A stretch of DNA of 34,896 bases. It comes from Clostridia bacterium. GTDB taxonomy: Bacteria; Bacillota; Clostridia; Christensenellales; Borkfalkiaceae. The position numbers were made by a program, and so were the translations under genes. Below are positions 1-6,198 of the stretch, one piece after another. How positions within the stretch are numbered: the first letter of the stretch is position 1; each line of letters begins with the position of its first letter. Location of the stretch: positions 1 through 34,896 of the forward strand of contig JAGATP010000024.1 in the NCBI GenBank assembly GCA_017621155.1. Direction: 5' to 3'. The notes beneath the pieces are model-generated. The model saw only the letters and a list, made by a program, of their open reading frames with translations, was not told the DNA's origin and did not search any database.

Positions 1-75
1 GCCTTACATTCAGTTTAGCACATAGGAGCTTTTTTGTATATTGTTACAAGGCTTGAAGCTAAAGCTTTTTCAGAT

Positions 76-100
76 CCACCGGCATAGCCGGTGGCTTTTT
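76..100 (+). terminator. Intrinsic terminator, plus strand
   Basis: CCACCGGC (76-83), a three-base ATA loop, GCCGGTGG (87-94) and then CTTTTT form a classic rho-independent terminator reading rightward. The transcript it ends must start before the window; nothing recognisable as a gene or RNA can be identified in bases 1-75. Confidence 0.75.
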
Positions 101-129
101 AACGGCAATCCTCTACGAGCCTTGCCGTT
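101..129. other. Small inverted repeat AACGGCAA/TTGCCGTT
   Basis: AACGGCAA (101-108) pairs with TTGCCGTT (122-129) over a 13-base loop. It has no T-run and lies between two clear terminators, so its role is unknown. Confidence 0.35.
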
Positions 130-142
130 ATCCTCTACAGCC

Positions 143-180
143 AAAAAACGCCCCGTTTTCGATGAAAACAGGGCGTTTTG
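143..180 (-). terminator. Terminator of the minus-strand 119-residue gene
   Basis: AAAACGCCC (145-153) pairs with GGGCGTTTT (171-179), and an inner GTTTTC/GAAAAC stem (155-160/164-169) extends the hairpin. Read on the minus strand the stem is followed by a T-run (the A-run from 143 on the plus strand). It lies just past the stop codon at 198. Confidence 0.75.
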
Positions 181-197
181 CGTTGTTTTGTGTTTTT

Positions 198-557
198 TCA
201 AAGATTCCCTTCGCCCAGAATTTCCTCGCTGAGCGCAAGAATGCGACCTCCGAACTTCTTCTTTCTCGAAGAGAGCATTGCCCGATAGATGGGATAGTTG
301 ATTCCCGAGAGGATCGCCCCGATCGCGCCGATGGCGCAACCTAAGACCATGCCTCCCGCAACCGCTTCGAGACACATGCAAAGTCCCACGCCGAAGACGA
401 GCGCAGACAGCACGCCGAAGGTATAGGCAAAAATTTCGGGAACACGCCTGACCTTCCGATCGAGCGCTTTGAGCTCTTCCAGCTTATTTACCGTCTCCTC
501 TTTGTCCGCATACTTCTTTTTGAGCGCTTCCACCATGGTGATTTCTTTTTCGTTCAT
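198..557 (-). CDS. Small two-TM membrane protein, paralogue of the gene at 2782-3168
   Basis: A 119-residue protein not recognised as a named family. It has a charged, probably coiled-coil N-terminal third (residues 1-35), two hydrophobic segments near residues 44-66 and 70-92, and a basic C-terminal tail with KKFGGRILALSEEILGE. The same layout and a very similar tail (KRKYGKEILALSEELLKE) occur in the 128-residue protein at 2782-3168, and a more distant version in the protein at 2252-2785, so this is one member of a local three-copy family. AGGAGG lies 7 bases before the ATG at 557. A hairpin after cls and a TTGACA box at 604-609 suggest its own transcript. Function unknown; both ends are predicted to be cytoplasmic with a short external turn. 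Confidence 0.8.
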   Translation of the reverse strand: MNEKEITMVEALKKKYADKEETVNKLEELKALDRKVRRVPEIFAYTFGVLSALVFGVGLCMCLEAVAGGMVLGCAIGAIGAILSGINYPIYRAMLSSRKKKFGGRILALSEEILGEGNL

Positions 558-580
558 TGTTCGACCTCCTTGTCTTTTTG

Positions 581-609
581 ATATTTGTATTTTAGGACGA
601 AAGTGTCAA
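581..609 (-). promoter_or_regulatory. Possible promoter of the 119-residue gene
   Basis: On the minus strand TTGACA (609-604) is a perfect -35 box. Seventeen bases further on lies AAATAT (586-581), a poor -10 match. The call rests mainly on the -35 box and on the terminator just upstream. Confidence 0.35.
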
Positions 610-639
610 CGAATGATTGAAAAATTGTAAAAGAAATGT

Positions 640-668
640 AAAAGGCTGCCGCGAAACTTCGCGGCAGC
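640..668 (-). terminator. Terminator after cls
   Basis: GCTGCCGCGAA (645-655) and TTCGCGGCAGC (658-668) form a perfect 11-bp hairpin four bases past the cls stop. Read on the minus strand it is followed by CTTTTA, a short T-run, so termination may be partial. Confidence 0.65.
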
Positions 669-672
669 GTCT

Positions 673-2271
673 TTACATGAGCGGAGACAAAATCCGCAAA
701 AAGCCGGTGACGATGCGCTCGCCGAGGCTTTGCTTTCGCTCCTTGATTTCGACGGAGTCCCCAAAGCACGCCGTGAAATCCTCTGAAATTTCCGACAGGA
801 TCTTTGCATCCGCCGTATAGACGGCGCACTCCGATTCCTCGTAGAAGCTGCGGGAATCGATGTTGACAGATCCCACGATGGCGGCGTAATCGGTGAGCAT
901 GACCTTGGCGTGGACGAAGCTGTCCTTCATCACGAACACCCGAATCCCGTGAGAGAGAAGGCGTTCGGCGTAATTTCTCGTCTGCGCATAGACGAAGGGC
1001 TTGTCCGGAATTTCGGGAATGAGCAGCCTCACGTCCACTCCCGCGTGCGCCTTTTCGATGAGGAGGTTTTCGATCGTCTCGTCGGGGAGGAAATAGGGTA
1101 CCATGAGATAGAGCTTTTCCTCCGCCTTGGCAAAGAGATTGATGTAGGCAGAACGCCCGATGTTTGCCCTGTAATCGAGCCCGTCCCCGTAGACGATGAG
1201 GGGACTCCCCTCCTTTTTCTCCGCCAAACTGAGATAGGGAGCATAGTCTTCCTTTGCGTCCGTCAGATACTCCCACTGTCTGAGAAAGAGCAGGGTAAAT
1301 TCATCGACGCCGTCCCCCTCGATGCGAATGCCCGCATCCTTCCAATAGCCGTACATGCGCTTGGCGTTGATGTATTCGTCGGCGAGATTGACCCCGCCCG
1401 TATAGGCGATTTTGCCGTCGATCACGACGATTTTCCGATGATCGCGGTAGTTGATGGAGAGGGAAAAGAGAGGAAGCAGGCGATTGAAGGGATAGAGCTT
1501 CACCCCCGCTTCTTTGAGCATTTTCTTCGTGCGGCGGCTGAACTGCCCTTTGGGGCCCATATCGTCGTAGATAAAGCGCACGTCCACCCCCGCTTTCGCC
1601 TTTTCCATGAGAACGGCGGAAAGATTATGTAACAGGGAGCCGTCCGCAACGATGAAAAATTCGAGAAAGATGAATTTCTCCGCCCCCTCGATGCGCTCCA
1701 GCAAATCGTCGAAGAGCTTCGTCCCCGAAGGGAAGTACTCCCCTTGGGTGTGCTCCCACACGGGGAAAGGGCCTACCGTCCGAAAGAACAGGGCGTCCTG
1801 TCGAAGTCTCGGATCGTCGAGAGCAGGAACTTCGTCCCGATCGTACTGCTTCGTCCTCTCTTTGATCGCCTCGTATTTCTCGCGGGATTTTCCGTAAAAG
1901 GGCTCGACGTAAGAAAAGATATAAAAGACGTAGCCGCAAAAGAAGAAGCAGAGCAAAAAGAGAATCCAGACGGACTTATTGTGTCCGCTCTTTTCGGTGG
2001 AGAGGACGTGCAATGCGGCAAGCACGCTCGCCACAAAGGAAAAGGCGAGATACCCCCAAAATACGCCGGACAGCCACAAGAAGAGGGACACAAGGACGAT
2101 GAGCTGAATGAGGACGAGGAGCGCGACGATGCAGATTTTCAAAAAGCCATGTCCGTGCGACTCCGTCTTGATGTGAAGCGCCGTCTTCTGCGGGGATTTG
2201 CCTCGACGAATGGTGCTTCCCCGCTTGCCGATTTTGACCGTGGTGATCGGATTATATCTCTTTTGTGCCAT
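673..2271 (-). CDS. cls: Cardiolipin synthase (phospholipase D superfamily)
   Basis: 532 residues. It joins two phosphatidylglycerol molecules into cardiolipin and glycerol at the cytoplasmic membrane. Three hydrophobic segments lie in the N-terminal region (about 44-68, 72-92, 100-122), one more than the usual two. Two PLD catalytic domains follow, each with an intact HKD motif: H278-R-K280...D285 within HRKIVVIDGK, and H454-A-K456...D461 within HAKVMLTD. The downstream GSVNIDSRSF segment is typical of Cls. The ATG at 2271 lies 20 bases inside the preceding small membrane-protein gene, pointing to one operon (4069 to 673) and translational coupling. The family call is firm; whether it is the main or an accessory synthase cannot be seen. 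Confidence 0.93.
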   Translation of the reverse strand: MAQKRYNPITTVKIGKRGSTIRRGKSPQKTALHIKTESHGHGFLKICIVALLVLIQLIVLVSLFLWLSGVFWGYLAFSFVASVLAALHVLSTEKSGHNKSVWILFLLCFFFCGYVFYIFSYVEPFYGKSREKYEAIKERTKQYDRDEVPALDDPRLRQDALFFRTVGPFPVWEHTQGEYFPSGTKLFDDLLERIEGAEKFIFLEFFIVADGSLLHNLSAVLMEKAKAGVDVRFIYDDMGPKGQFSRRTKKMLKEAGVKLYPFNRLLPLFSLSINYRDHRKIVVIDGKIAYTGGVNLADEYINAKRMYGYWKDAGIRIEGDGVDEFTLLFLRQWEYLTDAKEDYAPYLSLAEKKEGSPLIVYGDGLDYRANIGRSAYINLFAKAEEKLYLMVPYFLPDETIENLLIEKAHAGVDVRLLIPEIPDKPFVYAQTRNYAERLLSHGIRVFVMKDSFVHAKVMLTDYAAIVGSVNIDSRSFYEESECAVYTADAKILSEISEDFTACFGDSVEIKERKQSLGERIVTGFLRILSPLM

Positions 2272-2785
2272 CTTCCCCTCCCGTCAGCCGTCTTCCTTCC
2301 TGGCAAAATTCGACGATCTCCCGCTCCAAGAGAGAAACCTGCTCGGCATAGCGGCGGTTTTCCCGACGCACGAGCAAAGGCCCGCCGATCGCCATGCCCA
2401 AAAACGAGAGCGCGGAAAGGGTGCTAAGCACAATTCCCCCGACGAGGCGGGAGGACAAGAGGAGCAAGCTTCCGCCCGCGAGGAAGAGGACGCCCGCAAC
2501 GCCGAGCGCGAAAAAGAGAGAAGAGCTTGCAGCGAATTTCTTGCGCTGGCAGGTCTGAATGCGGTTGAAGCGCATTTCCATGCGCACTTGCAGATATTGC
2601 AATCTGTCCTTGTGCGGAATATTCCACGCCCGCTCAAACGCCAAATGGCGGAGATCGAAAAACTTCCGATCCGCCCATTCTTCCGTCAACGTCCACCCGA
2701 AGCACGGGTAACATTCTTTGATGTAGTCCGCCTTGTCCTCTTTCACGGACAGGGCGATTTTTTCCTTGGAAAACTCCTCTCTCAT
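2252..2785 (-). CDS. Two-TM membrane protein with a longer cytoplasmic N-terminus
   Basis: 177 residues if translation starts at the ATG at 2785. That start overlaps the TGA of the upstream gene as ATGA, which argues for coupling; the frame stays open further upstream without support. Residues 1-80 are soluble, rich in W, F, R and E (ECYPCFGWTLTEEW, KDRLQYLQVRMEMRFN). Two hydrophobic segments follow near 86-108 and 113-137, then a charged tail (RRYAEQVSLLEREIVEFCQE). The layout, and the ALGVAGVLFLAGG stretch against ALGVSGILLFGTG in its neighbour, make it a distant paralogue of the proteins at 2782-3168 and 198-557. It overlaps cls by 20 bases. Function unknown. Confidence 0.78.
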   Translation of the reverse strand: MREEFSKEKIALSVKEDKADYIKECYPCFGWTLTEEWADRKFFDLRHLAFERAWNIPHKDRLQYLQVRMEMRFNRIQTCQRKKFAASSSLFFALGVAGVLFLAGGSLLLLSSRLVGGIVLSTLSALSFLGMAIGGPLLVRRENRRYAEQVSLLEREIVEFCQEGRRLTGGEDGTKEI

Positions 2786-3168
2786 TCCTTCTCTTTCAAC
2801 AGTTCTTCGCTCAGTGCAAGAATTTCCTTTCCGTATTTCCGTTTCCCCCGCCCAAGCACAATCGCATAGACGGGATAAGCGAGCGCCGCGAGGAGAAGCC
2901 CCGCAGCACCCAACGGGATTGCGGCTTCTATTATACTCCATTCGAGGACAAATGTCAAGCCCGTGCCAAATAGGAGAATTCCGGAAACGCCGAGGGCGAT
3001 AGAAAGCCCCTGTGCCAAGCCGTATACCCTTCTATGCAGGCGGCGAAGGCGATGAAGCTTCCCCTCTTCTCGGGAAAGCGGAAGGTATCGCCTGCGGATT
3101 TCCTCGATTTCCCTTCGCTCCGCTTGCGTGGGAGAAGAATAGGTAATGTGTAGTTTTGATTCAGACAT
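2782..3168 (-). CDS. Small two-TM membrane protein, paralogue of the gene at 198-557
   Basis: 128 residues, unrecognised family. The N-terminal 45 residues are highly charged (RREIEEIRRRYLPLSREE) and may form a helix. Two hydrophobic segments (about 52-75 and 78-103) follow, then the tail KRKYGKEILALSEELLKE, nearly the same as that of the 119-residue protein. The start at 3168 overlaps the upstream gene by 8 bases, and its TGA is shared with the next start as ATGA. It therefore sits in the middle of a tightly packed operon that ends with cls. A role in the membrane next to cardiolipin synthesis is an inference from position only. Confidence 0.8.
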   Translation of the reverse strand: MSESKLHITYSSPTQAERREIEEIRRRYLPLSREEGKLHRLRRLHRRVYGLAQGLSIALGVSGILLFGTGLTFVLEWSIIEAAIPLGAAGLLLAALAYPVYAIVLGRGKRKYGKEILALSEELLKEKE

Positions 3169-4069
3169 CTGCTTTCTCCTCTTTTTTACACTGACGGTTC
3201 CCGTAAACGACCATAAAGACGCCGATGGAGAGCACCAAAAGGGCGACTGCTGCGCCCATGCCCCCGTTGAGAAGACGCATGGAGTAATCCACCCCGCCCT
3301 CCGAAAAGGTATCGACGAGCGCGATCTGCAAGCTATACAACGAGGCGGTCGCCGCCGTTAAATTGATGTTGCGAAGGGCGCGGCTGACGGGATCGCCCTT
3401 TTTCCGCACCCCGAAGAAATTGACGATGGCAATGATAATCTTATAAAAGGTATAAGCTGCCGCCGCATAGATGAGAAATCCCGCATACGACGCACCCTTG
3501 GAAAAGATGACCATCTGTGCGATTGCGCCGCTGAACGCGAGATCGACGACGATGAGTCCCGCCCCGCAAAGAGAATAGCTCTTCCACTGCAAGCGGCGCT
3601 TTTCTTCTCTTTTTCGCGCGCGCCGTCCCCGCTCGACGAGCAAAAAACGTAAAAAGCCGAGCGCAAGAAAGTAGCCGCAGAGCGCGGCGTACCAAATCGA
3701 ACGGTAATAAATCCCCAGCGCGCCGTTATAGAGGGCATAGACGACGTTGATCAGAAAGGAAACGCCGCCAAAAACCAGCGTTTTGGAATCGTAATCACTA
3801 AGATACTTTTCCTTCAGCTTACTGTTCTCGTAGACGGAAAGCATTCCCCTCTTAAGTCTTGCAATCGCGCCCGTCAAGGAGCAGACGATGAAAAACAATC
3901 CTGCCGCCGCCAATAAATAGACGGGATAGACGTAAAACGCCTCGTCTCCGCTGACGGCGAAATAGATGCTCCCCGCGATGACGGCAAGTCCCAAAGGATA
4001 CAGAAGAAACAAAAACCACACCGGCGGATTCGTCAAAAACCGAAAAAACTTTTTCATACTTATGAGCAT
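3161..4069 (-). CDS. Multi-TM (about eight) membrane protein of unknown function
   Basis: 302 residues. About eight hydrophobic stretches are visible (near 13-35, 48-70, 96-120, 124-144, 165-190, 195-220, 240-255, 270-292), with a very basic loop around residues 148-162 (RGRRARKREEKRR). No catalytic or transport motif is recognised. Two starts are possible: ATG at 4069, with AGGAG only 3 bases upstream, or ATG at 4057 (MKKFFRFL), which reads more like a normal N-terminus but has AGGAG 15 bases away; neither spacing is ideal. It is the first gene of the operon that continues through two small two-TM proteins to cls, overlapping the next gene by 8 bases. Confidence 0.8.
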   Translation of the reverse strand: MLISMKKFFRFLTNPPVWFLFLLYPLGLAVIAGSIYFAVSGDEAFYVYPVYLLAAAGLFFIVCSLTGAIARLKRGMLSVYENSKLKEKYLSDYDSKTLVFGGVSFLINVVYALYNGALGIYYRSIWYAALCGYFLALGFLRFLLVERGRRARKREEKRRLQWKSYSLCGAGLIVVDLAFSGAIAQMVIFSKGASYAGFLIYAAAAYTFYKIIIAIVNFFGVRKKGDPVSRALRNINLTAATASLYSLQIALVDTFSEGGVDYSMRLLNGGMGAAVALLVLSIGVFMVVYGNRQCKKEEKADV

Positions 4070-4190
4070 GAACTCCTATCACAAAAACCGTTTGGAAAAC
4101 AGACGCGCGCAAGACAAGGAATGCGCGGATTTGCCGTAAAAACCTTATCCGTCGCGCTTGCCCGCTACCCTCTTGCACGATGGTTGTTTT

Positions 4191-5222
4191 TCAAACCTCT
4201 TCCTCAAAAAAGACGACCCGAAAGGTGCTTCCCTTCCCCTGTTCGCTTTCGACGGTGATCGTCCCGCCGATTTTGTCGATGACCTTTTTCACGAGCGCGA
4301 GCCCGAGCCCGTTTCCCTCCCGCCGATGAGAGGTATCGCCCTGATAAAACTTTTCGAAAATACGGCTTCCCGCCTGCTCGGAGATGCCGCAGCCGGTATC
4401 CTGCACCGTCAGCTCGGCCCCCTTTTCCTGCCGTTTGAGGGAAACGAAGACCCGCCCCCCTCGCTCGGTGAACTTCACCGCGTTGGACAGAAGATTGTTC
4501 CAGATGAGCTCCAGAAGCGTACAGTCGTAAAAGCCGAAAATCTCGTCGATGTCCGTCGTAAGCTCGATTTCCTTCTCGTCGATGGCTTCCTCAAAGGACA
4601 AAATTCCCTCCGCAAGGGCTTCGGACAAGTTCACCGCCTTTGCCTCGCTGCCGAGCTGACCGTGCTCGAGCTTGTTGAGCTTTAAGACGTTGCCGATCAA
4701 AAGATTCATGCGCTTCGTCGTCTCGACGATGCCCGCAAGGCACTCCCGCTTTTCTTCCTCGGAAGGATCTCCCGACAGCGTTTCGGCATAGCCCCTTAGA
4801 AGAAAGAGGGGCGTCTTCATTTCATGGGAGACGTTGGCGACGAAGTCCTTTTTTAGCAGCTCGCTTTGCGAAAGCTCCTCCGCCATTTTGTTGAAATTTT
4901 CCTTGATGCGATCGTATTCGTCGTAGCGATTCCATCGATTTTGCGGGACGAGCCGCACTGAAAAGTCACCCTTGATGAGCTTCTTCGTACCGAGCAAAAT
5001 CTCCTCCACCTGCTTTTCGACGGTAAATTTTCGTCTGAGCCAATCGACGCAGGCGTAAATGAGCGTCCAAAGGAGAATGTTGAAAAAAAGGACGAGGGCG
5101 ATCTTCCAAACCGCTTCGTCTGCGATTGCCGCGTAGAGCAAGATGGAGGACGACACGCAAAAGAGCACCGCCACGAAGAGGAACAGATATCCGACCAAAA
5201 AAGAGGCATATTTCCTTTTCAT
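4191..5222 (-). CDS. Membrane sensor histidine kinase (PhoR-like)
   Basis: 343 residues. Two TM segments (about 8-32 and 38-60) leave almost no external loop, so it probably senses within the membrane or through a partner. A HAMP-like linker runs from about 62 to 118. HisKA carries the phosphorylated H133 in VSHEMKTPL. The HATPase_c domain has the N box (NNLLSNAVKFT, from 242), G1 (DTGCGI, 275-280) and G2 (GNGLGLALV, from 303), so it should be active. The ATG overlaps the TGA of the response regulator gene as ATGA, typical of co-translated partners. The PhoR-like label rests on the PhoP-box-like repeat in front of the operon; the true signal is unknown. Confidence 0.9.
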   Translation of the reverse strand: MKRKYASFLVGYLFLFVAVLFCVSSSILLYAAIADEAVWKIALVLFFNILLWTLIYACVDWLRRKFTVEKQVEEILLGTKKLIKGDFSVRLVPQNRWNRYDEYDRIKENFNKMAEELSQSELLKKDFVANVSHEMKTPLFLLRGYAETLSGDPSEEEKRECLAGIVETTKRMNLLIGNVLKLNKLEHGQLGSEAKAVNLSEALAEGILSFEEAIDEKEIELTTDIDEIFGFYDCTLLELIWNNLLSNAVKFTERGGRVFVSLKRQEKGAELTVQDTGCGISEQAGSRIFEKFYQGDTSHRREGNGLGLALVKKVIDKIGGTITVESEQGKGSTFRVVFFEEEV

Positions 5223-5890
5223 CGAAGCACCGCCTTATAGCCGAGTCCGTGCACGGTCAGAATGGAAAAGCCGTCGCAAGCGGAGGTCTTTTCCCGAATT
5301 TTGGCGATGTACACGTCCACCGTGCGCGAGGTTGCCGAAGAGTCGTATTCCCAGAACTCTTCCATGAGCTTCCCCCGCGAAAAGGTCTTTTTGGGAAAGG
5401 ACAAAAGCCGAAAGAGAATGTCAAACTCCCGCACGGTAAAGGGCACGTCCTTTCCGTCGATGACGACGGAGCGCTCCGACCTGTCCATGACGAGATTTCC
5501 AAGCTCCAGCCTGTCCGACTGCAAAATCTTCGCCCGCCTTAAGAGCGCGCCGACGCGGAGGGTGAGTTCCTGCAACGGAAAGGGCTTGACGAGGTAATCG
5601 TCGATTCCGAGGCGAAATCCCTTTTCCTTCGAGGGCATATCGCCGAGCGCCGTCATAAAGAGGATGGGAATTTCCCTGTCGAAGGAACGGACTTCCTCCG
5701 CGAGCGCATAGCCGTCCATCTTCGGCATCATGATGTCGCTGACGATCAGGGAAGCCTTTTCCCTTTCCAGAAAGCGCAGCGCCTCTTCCCCGTCAAAACA
5801 ACTCTCGACTTCATAACCGTTTTTTTTGAGCTCCCCCGAAACCATGCGGTTGAGCTGTCTGTCATCTTCGACTACCAATAATTTCATCAT
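5219..5890 (-). CDS. OmpR/PhoB-family response regulator
   Basis: 223 residues from the ATG at 5890; a second ATG follows directly at 5887, so the start is uncertain by one residue. The receiver domain (about 3-118) has the acidic pair E8/D9/D10, phosphoacceptor D52 in SDIMMPKMDG, T80 and K102 in LVKPF. The C-terminal winged-helix DNA-binding domain (about 130-222) contains LTVREFDILF-like and TVDVYIAKIREK segments (here FTVREFDILF) and ends LGYKAVLR. It is the first gene of a two-gene operon with the kinase. The promoter carries a pair of TTAACA direct repeats spaced 11 bases apart, the arrangement bound by PhoP-type regulators, so autoregulation is likely. Confidence 0.92.
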   Translation of the reverse strand: MMKLLVVEDDRQLNRMVSGELKKNGYEVESCFDGEEALRFLEREKASLIVSDIMMPKMDGYALAEEVRSFDREIPILFMTALGDMPSKEKGFRLGIDDYLVKPFPLQELTLRVGALLRRAKILQSDRLELGNLVMDRSERSVVIDGKDVPFTVREFDILFRLLSFPKKTFSRGKLMEEFWEYDSSATSRTVDVYIAKIREKTSACDGFSILTVHGLGYKAVLR

Positions 5891-5912
5891 AACCCCGATT
5901 TTAGCAAAGCCC

Positions 5913-5929
5913 TGTTAAAGATATGTTAA
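5913..5929 (-). promoter_or_regulatory. PhoP-box-like operator (TTAACA-N5-TTAACA)
   Basis: On the minus strand TTAACA (5929-5924), five bases and TTAACA (5918-5913) form a direct repeat with an 11-base period. This matches the Bacillus PhoP-box pattern. The outer bases also make an inverted repeat CTGTTAA-N7-TTAACAG. It begins two bases past the -10 box, over the expected transcription start. Confidence 0.6.
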
Positions 5930-5930
5930 C

Positions 5931-5959
5931 AGTATAGCAGAAAAGCCTTTTCTTTTCAA
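5931..5959 (-). promoter_or_regulatory. SigA promoter of the two-component operon
   Basis: TTGAAA (5959-5954), a 17-base spacer and TATACT (5936-5931) with an extended TGC just upstream of the -10. The spacing is ideal. A 13-base direct repeat AAAAGCCTTTTCT (plus strand 5941-5953 and 5966-5978) brackets the -35 box. Confidence 0.75.
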
Positions 5960-6010
5960 GGAAAAAAGCCTTTTCTCCTCCCAAATCTTCGCACGAATGG
6001 GGCAATTTGC

Positions 6011-6049
6011 AAAAAGGGCGAATCCGAACAGTTCGGATTCGCCCTTTTT
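6011..6049 (-). terminator. Terminator of the spoIVA / 30-residue ORF transcript
   Basis: AAAAAGGGCGAATCCGAAC (6011-6029) is the perfect reverse complement of 6031-6049, giving a long A/U-flanked hairpin that ends minus-strand transcription in TTTTT. Its first base is the last base of the small ORF's stop codon. It may also act on the plus strand. Confidence 0.8.
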
Positions 6050-6141
6050 CATTTCTTTTCTCCGTTTTCCAAGGATCGCAAATACGCTTCGTATTCCTCG
6101 TCCGAAAGCTTGGGGATTTTTTGTTTTTTCTTGTTCGACAT
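6049..6141 (-). CDS. 30-residue charged small protein downstream of spoIVA
   Basis: A short ORF with ATG at 6141 and TGA ending at 6049. The product begins MSNKKKQKIPKLSDEEYEAY and ends LRSLENGEKK: a lysine-rich head, a proline, then an acidic helix-like stretch with no hydrophobic segment. A GAGG Shine-Dalgarno (6148-6151) lies 6 bases before the ATG. The gene begins 57 bases after the spoIVA stop, and a strong terminator starts at its own stop codon, so it is the last cistron of the spoIVA transcript. This start, ribosome site and terminator together make a real gene likely. It resembles neither SpoVM nor CmpA in sequence, though both are tiny SpoIVA-associated proteins. Function unknown. 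Confidence 0.7.
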   Translation of the reverse strand: MSNKKKQKIPKLSDEEYEAYLRSLENGEKK

Positions 6142-6198
6142 AAGATACCTCACAAAAAAATTTCTGCATTCAGTATGCACTCTTTTCCCTTCCCCTAT

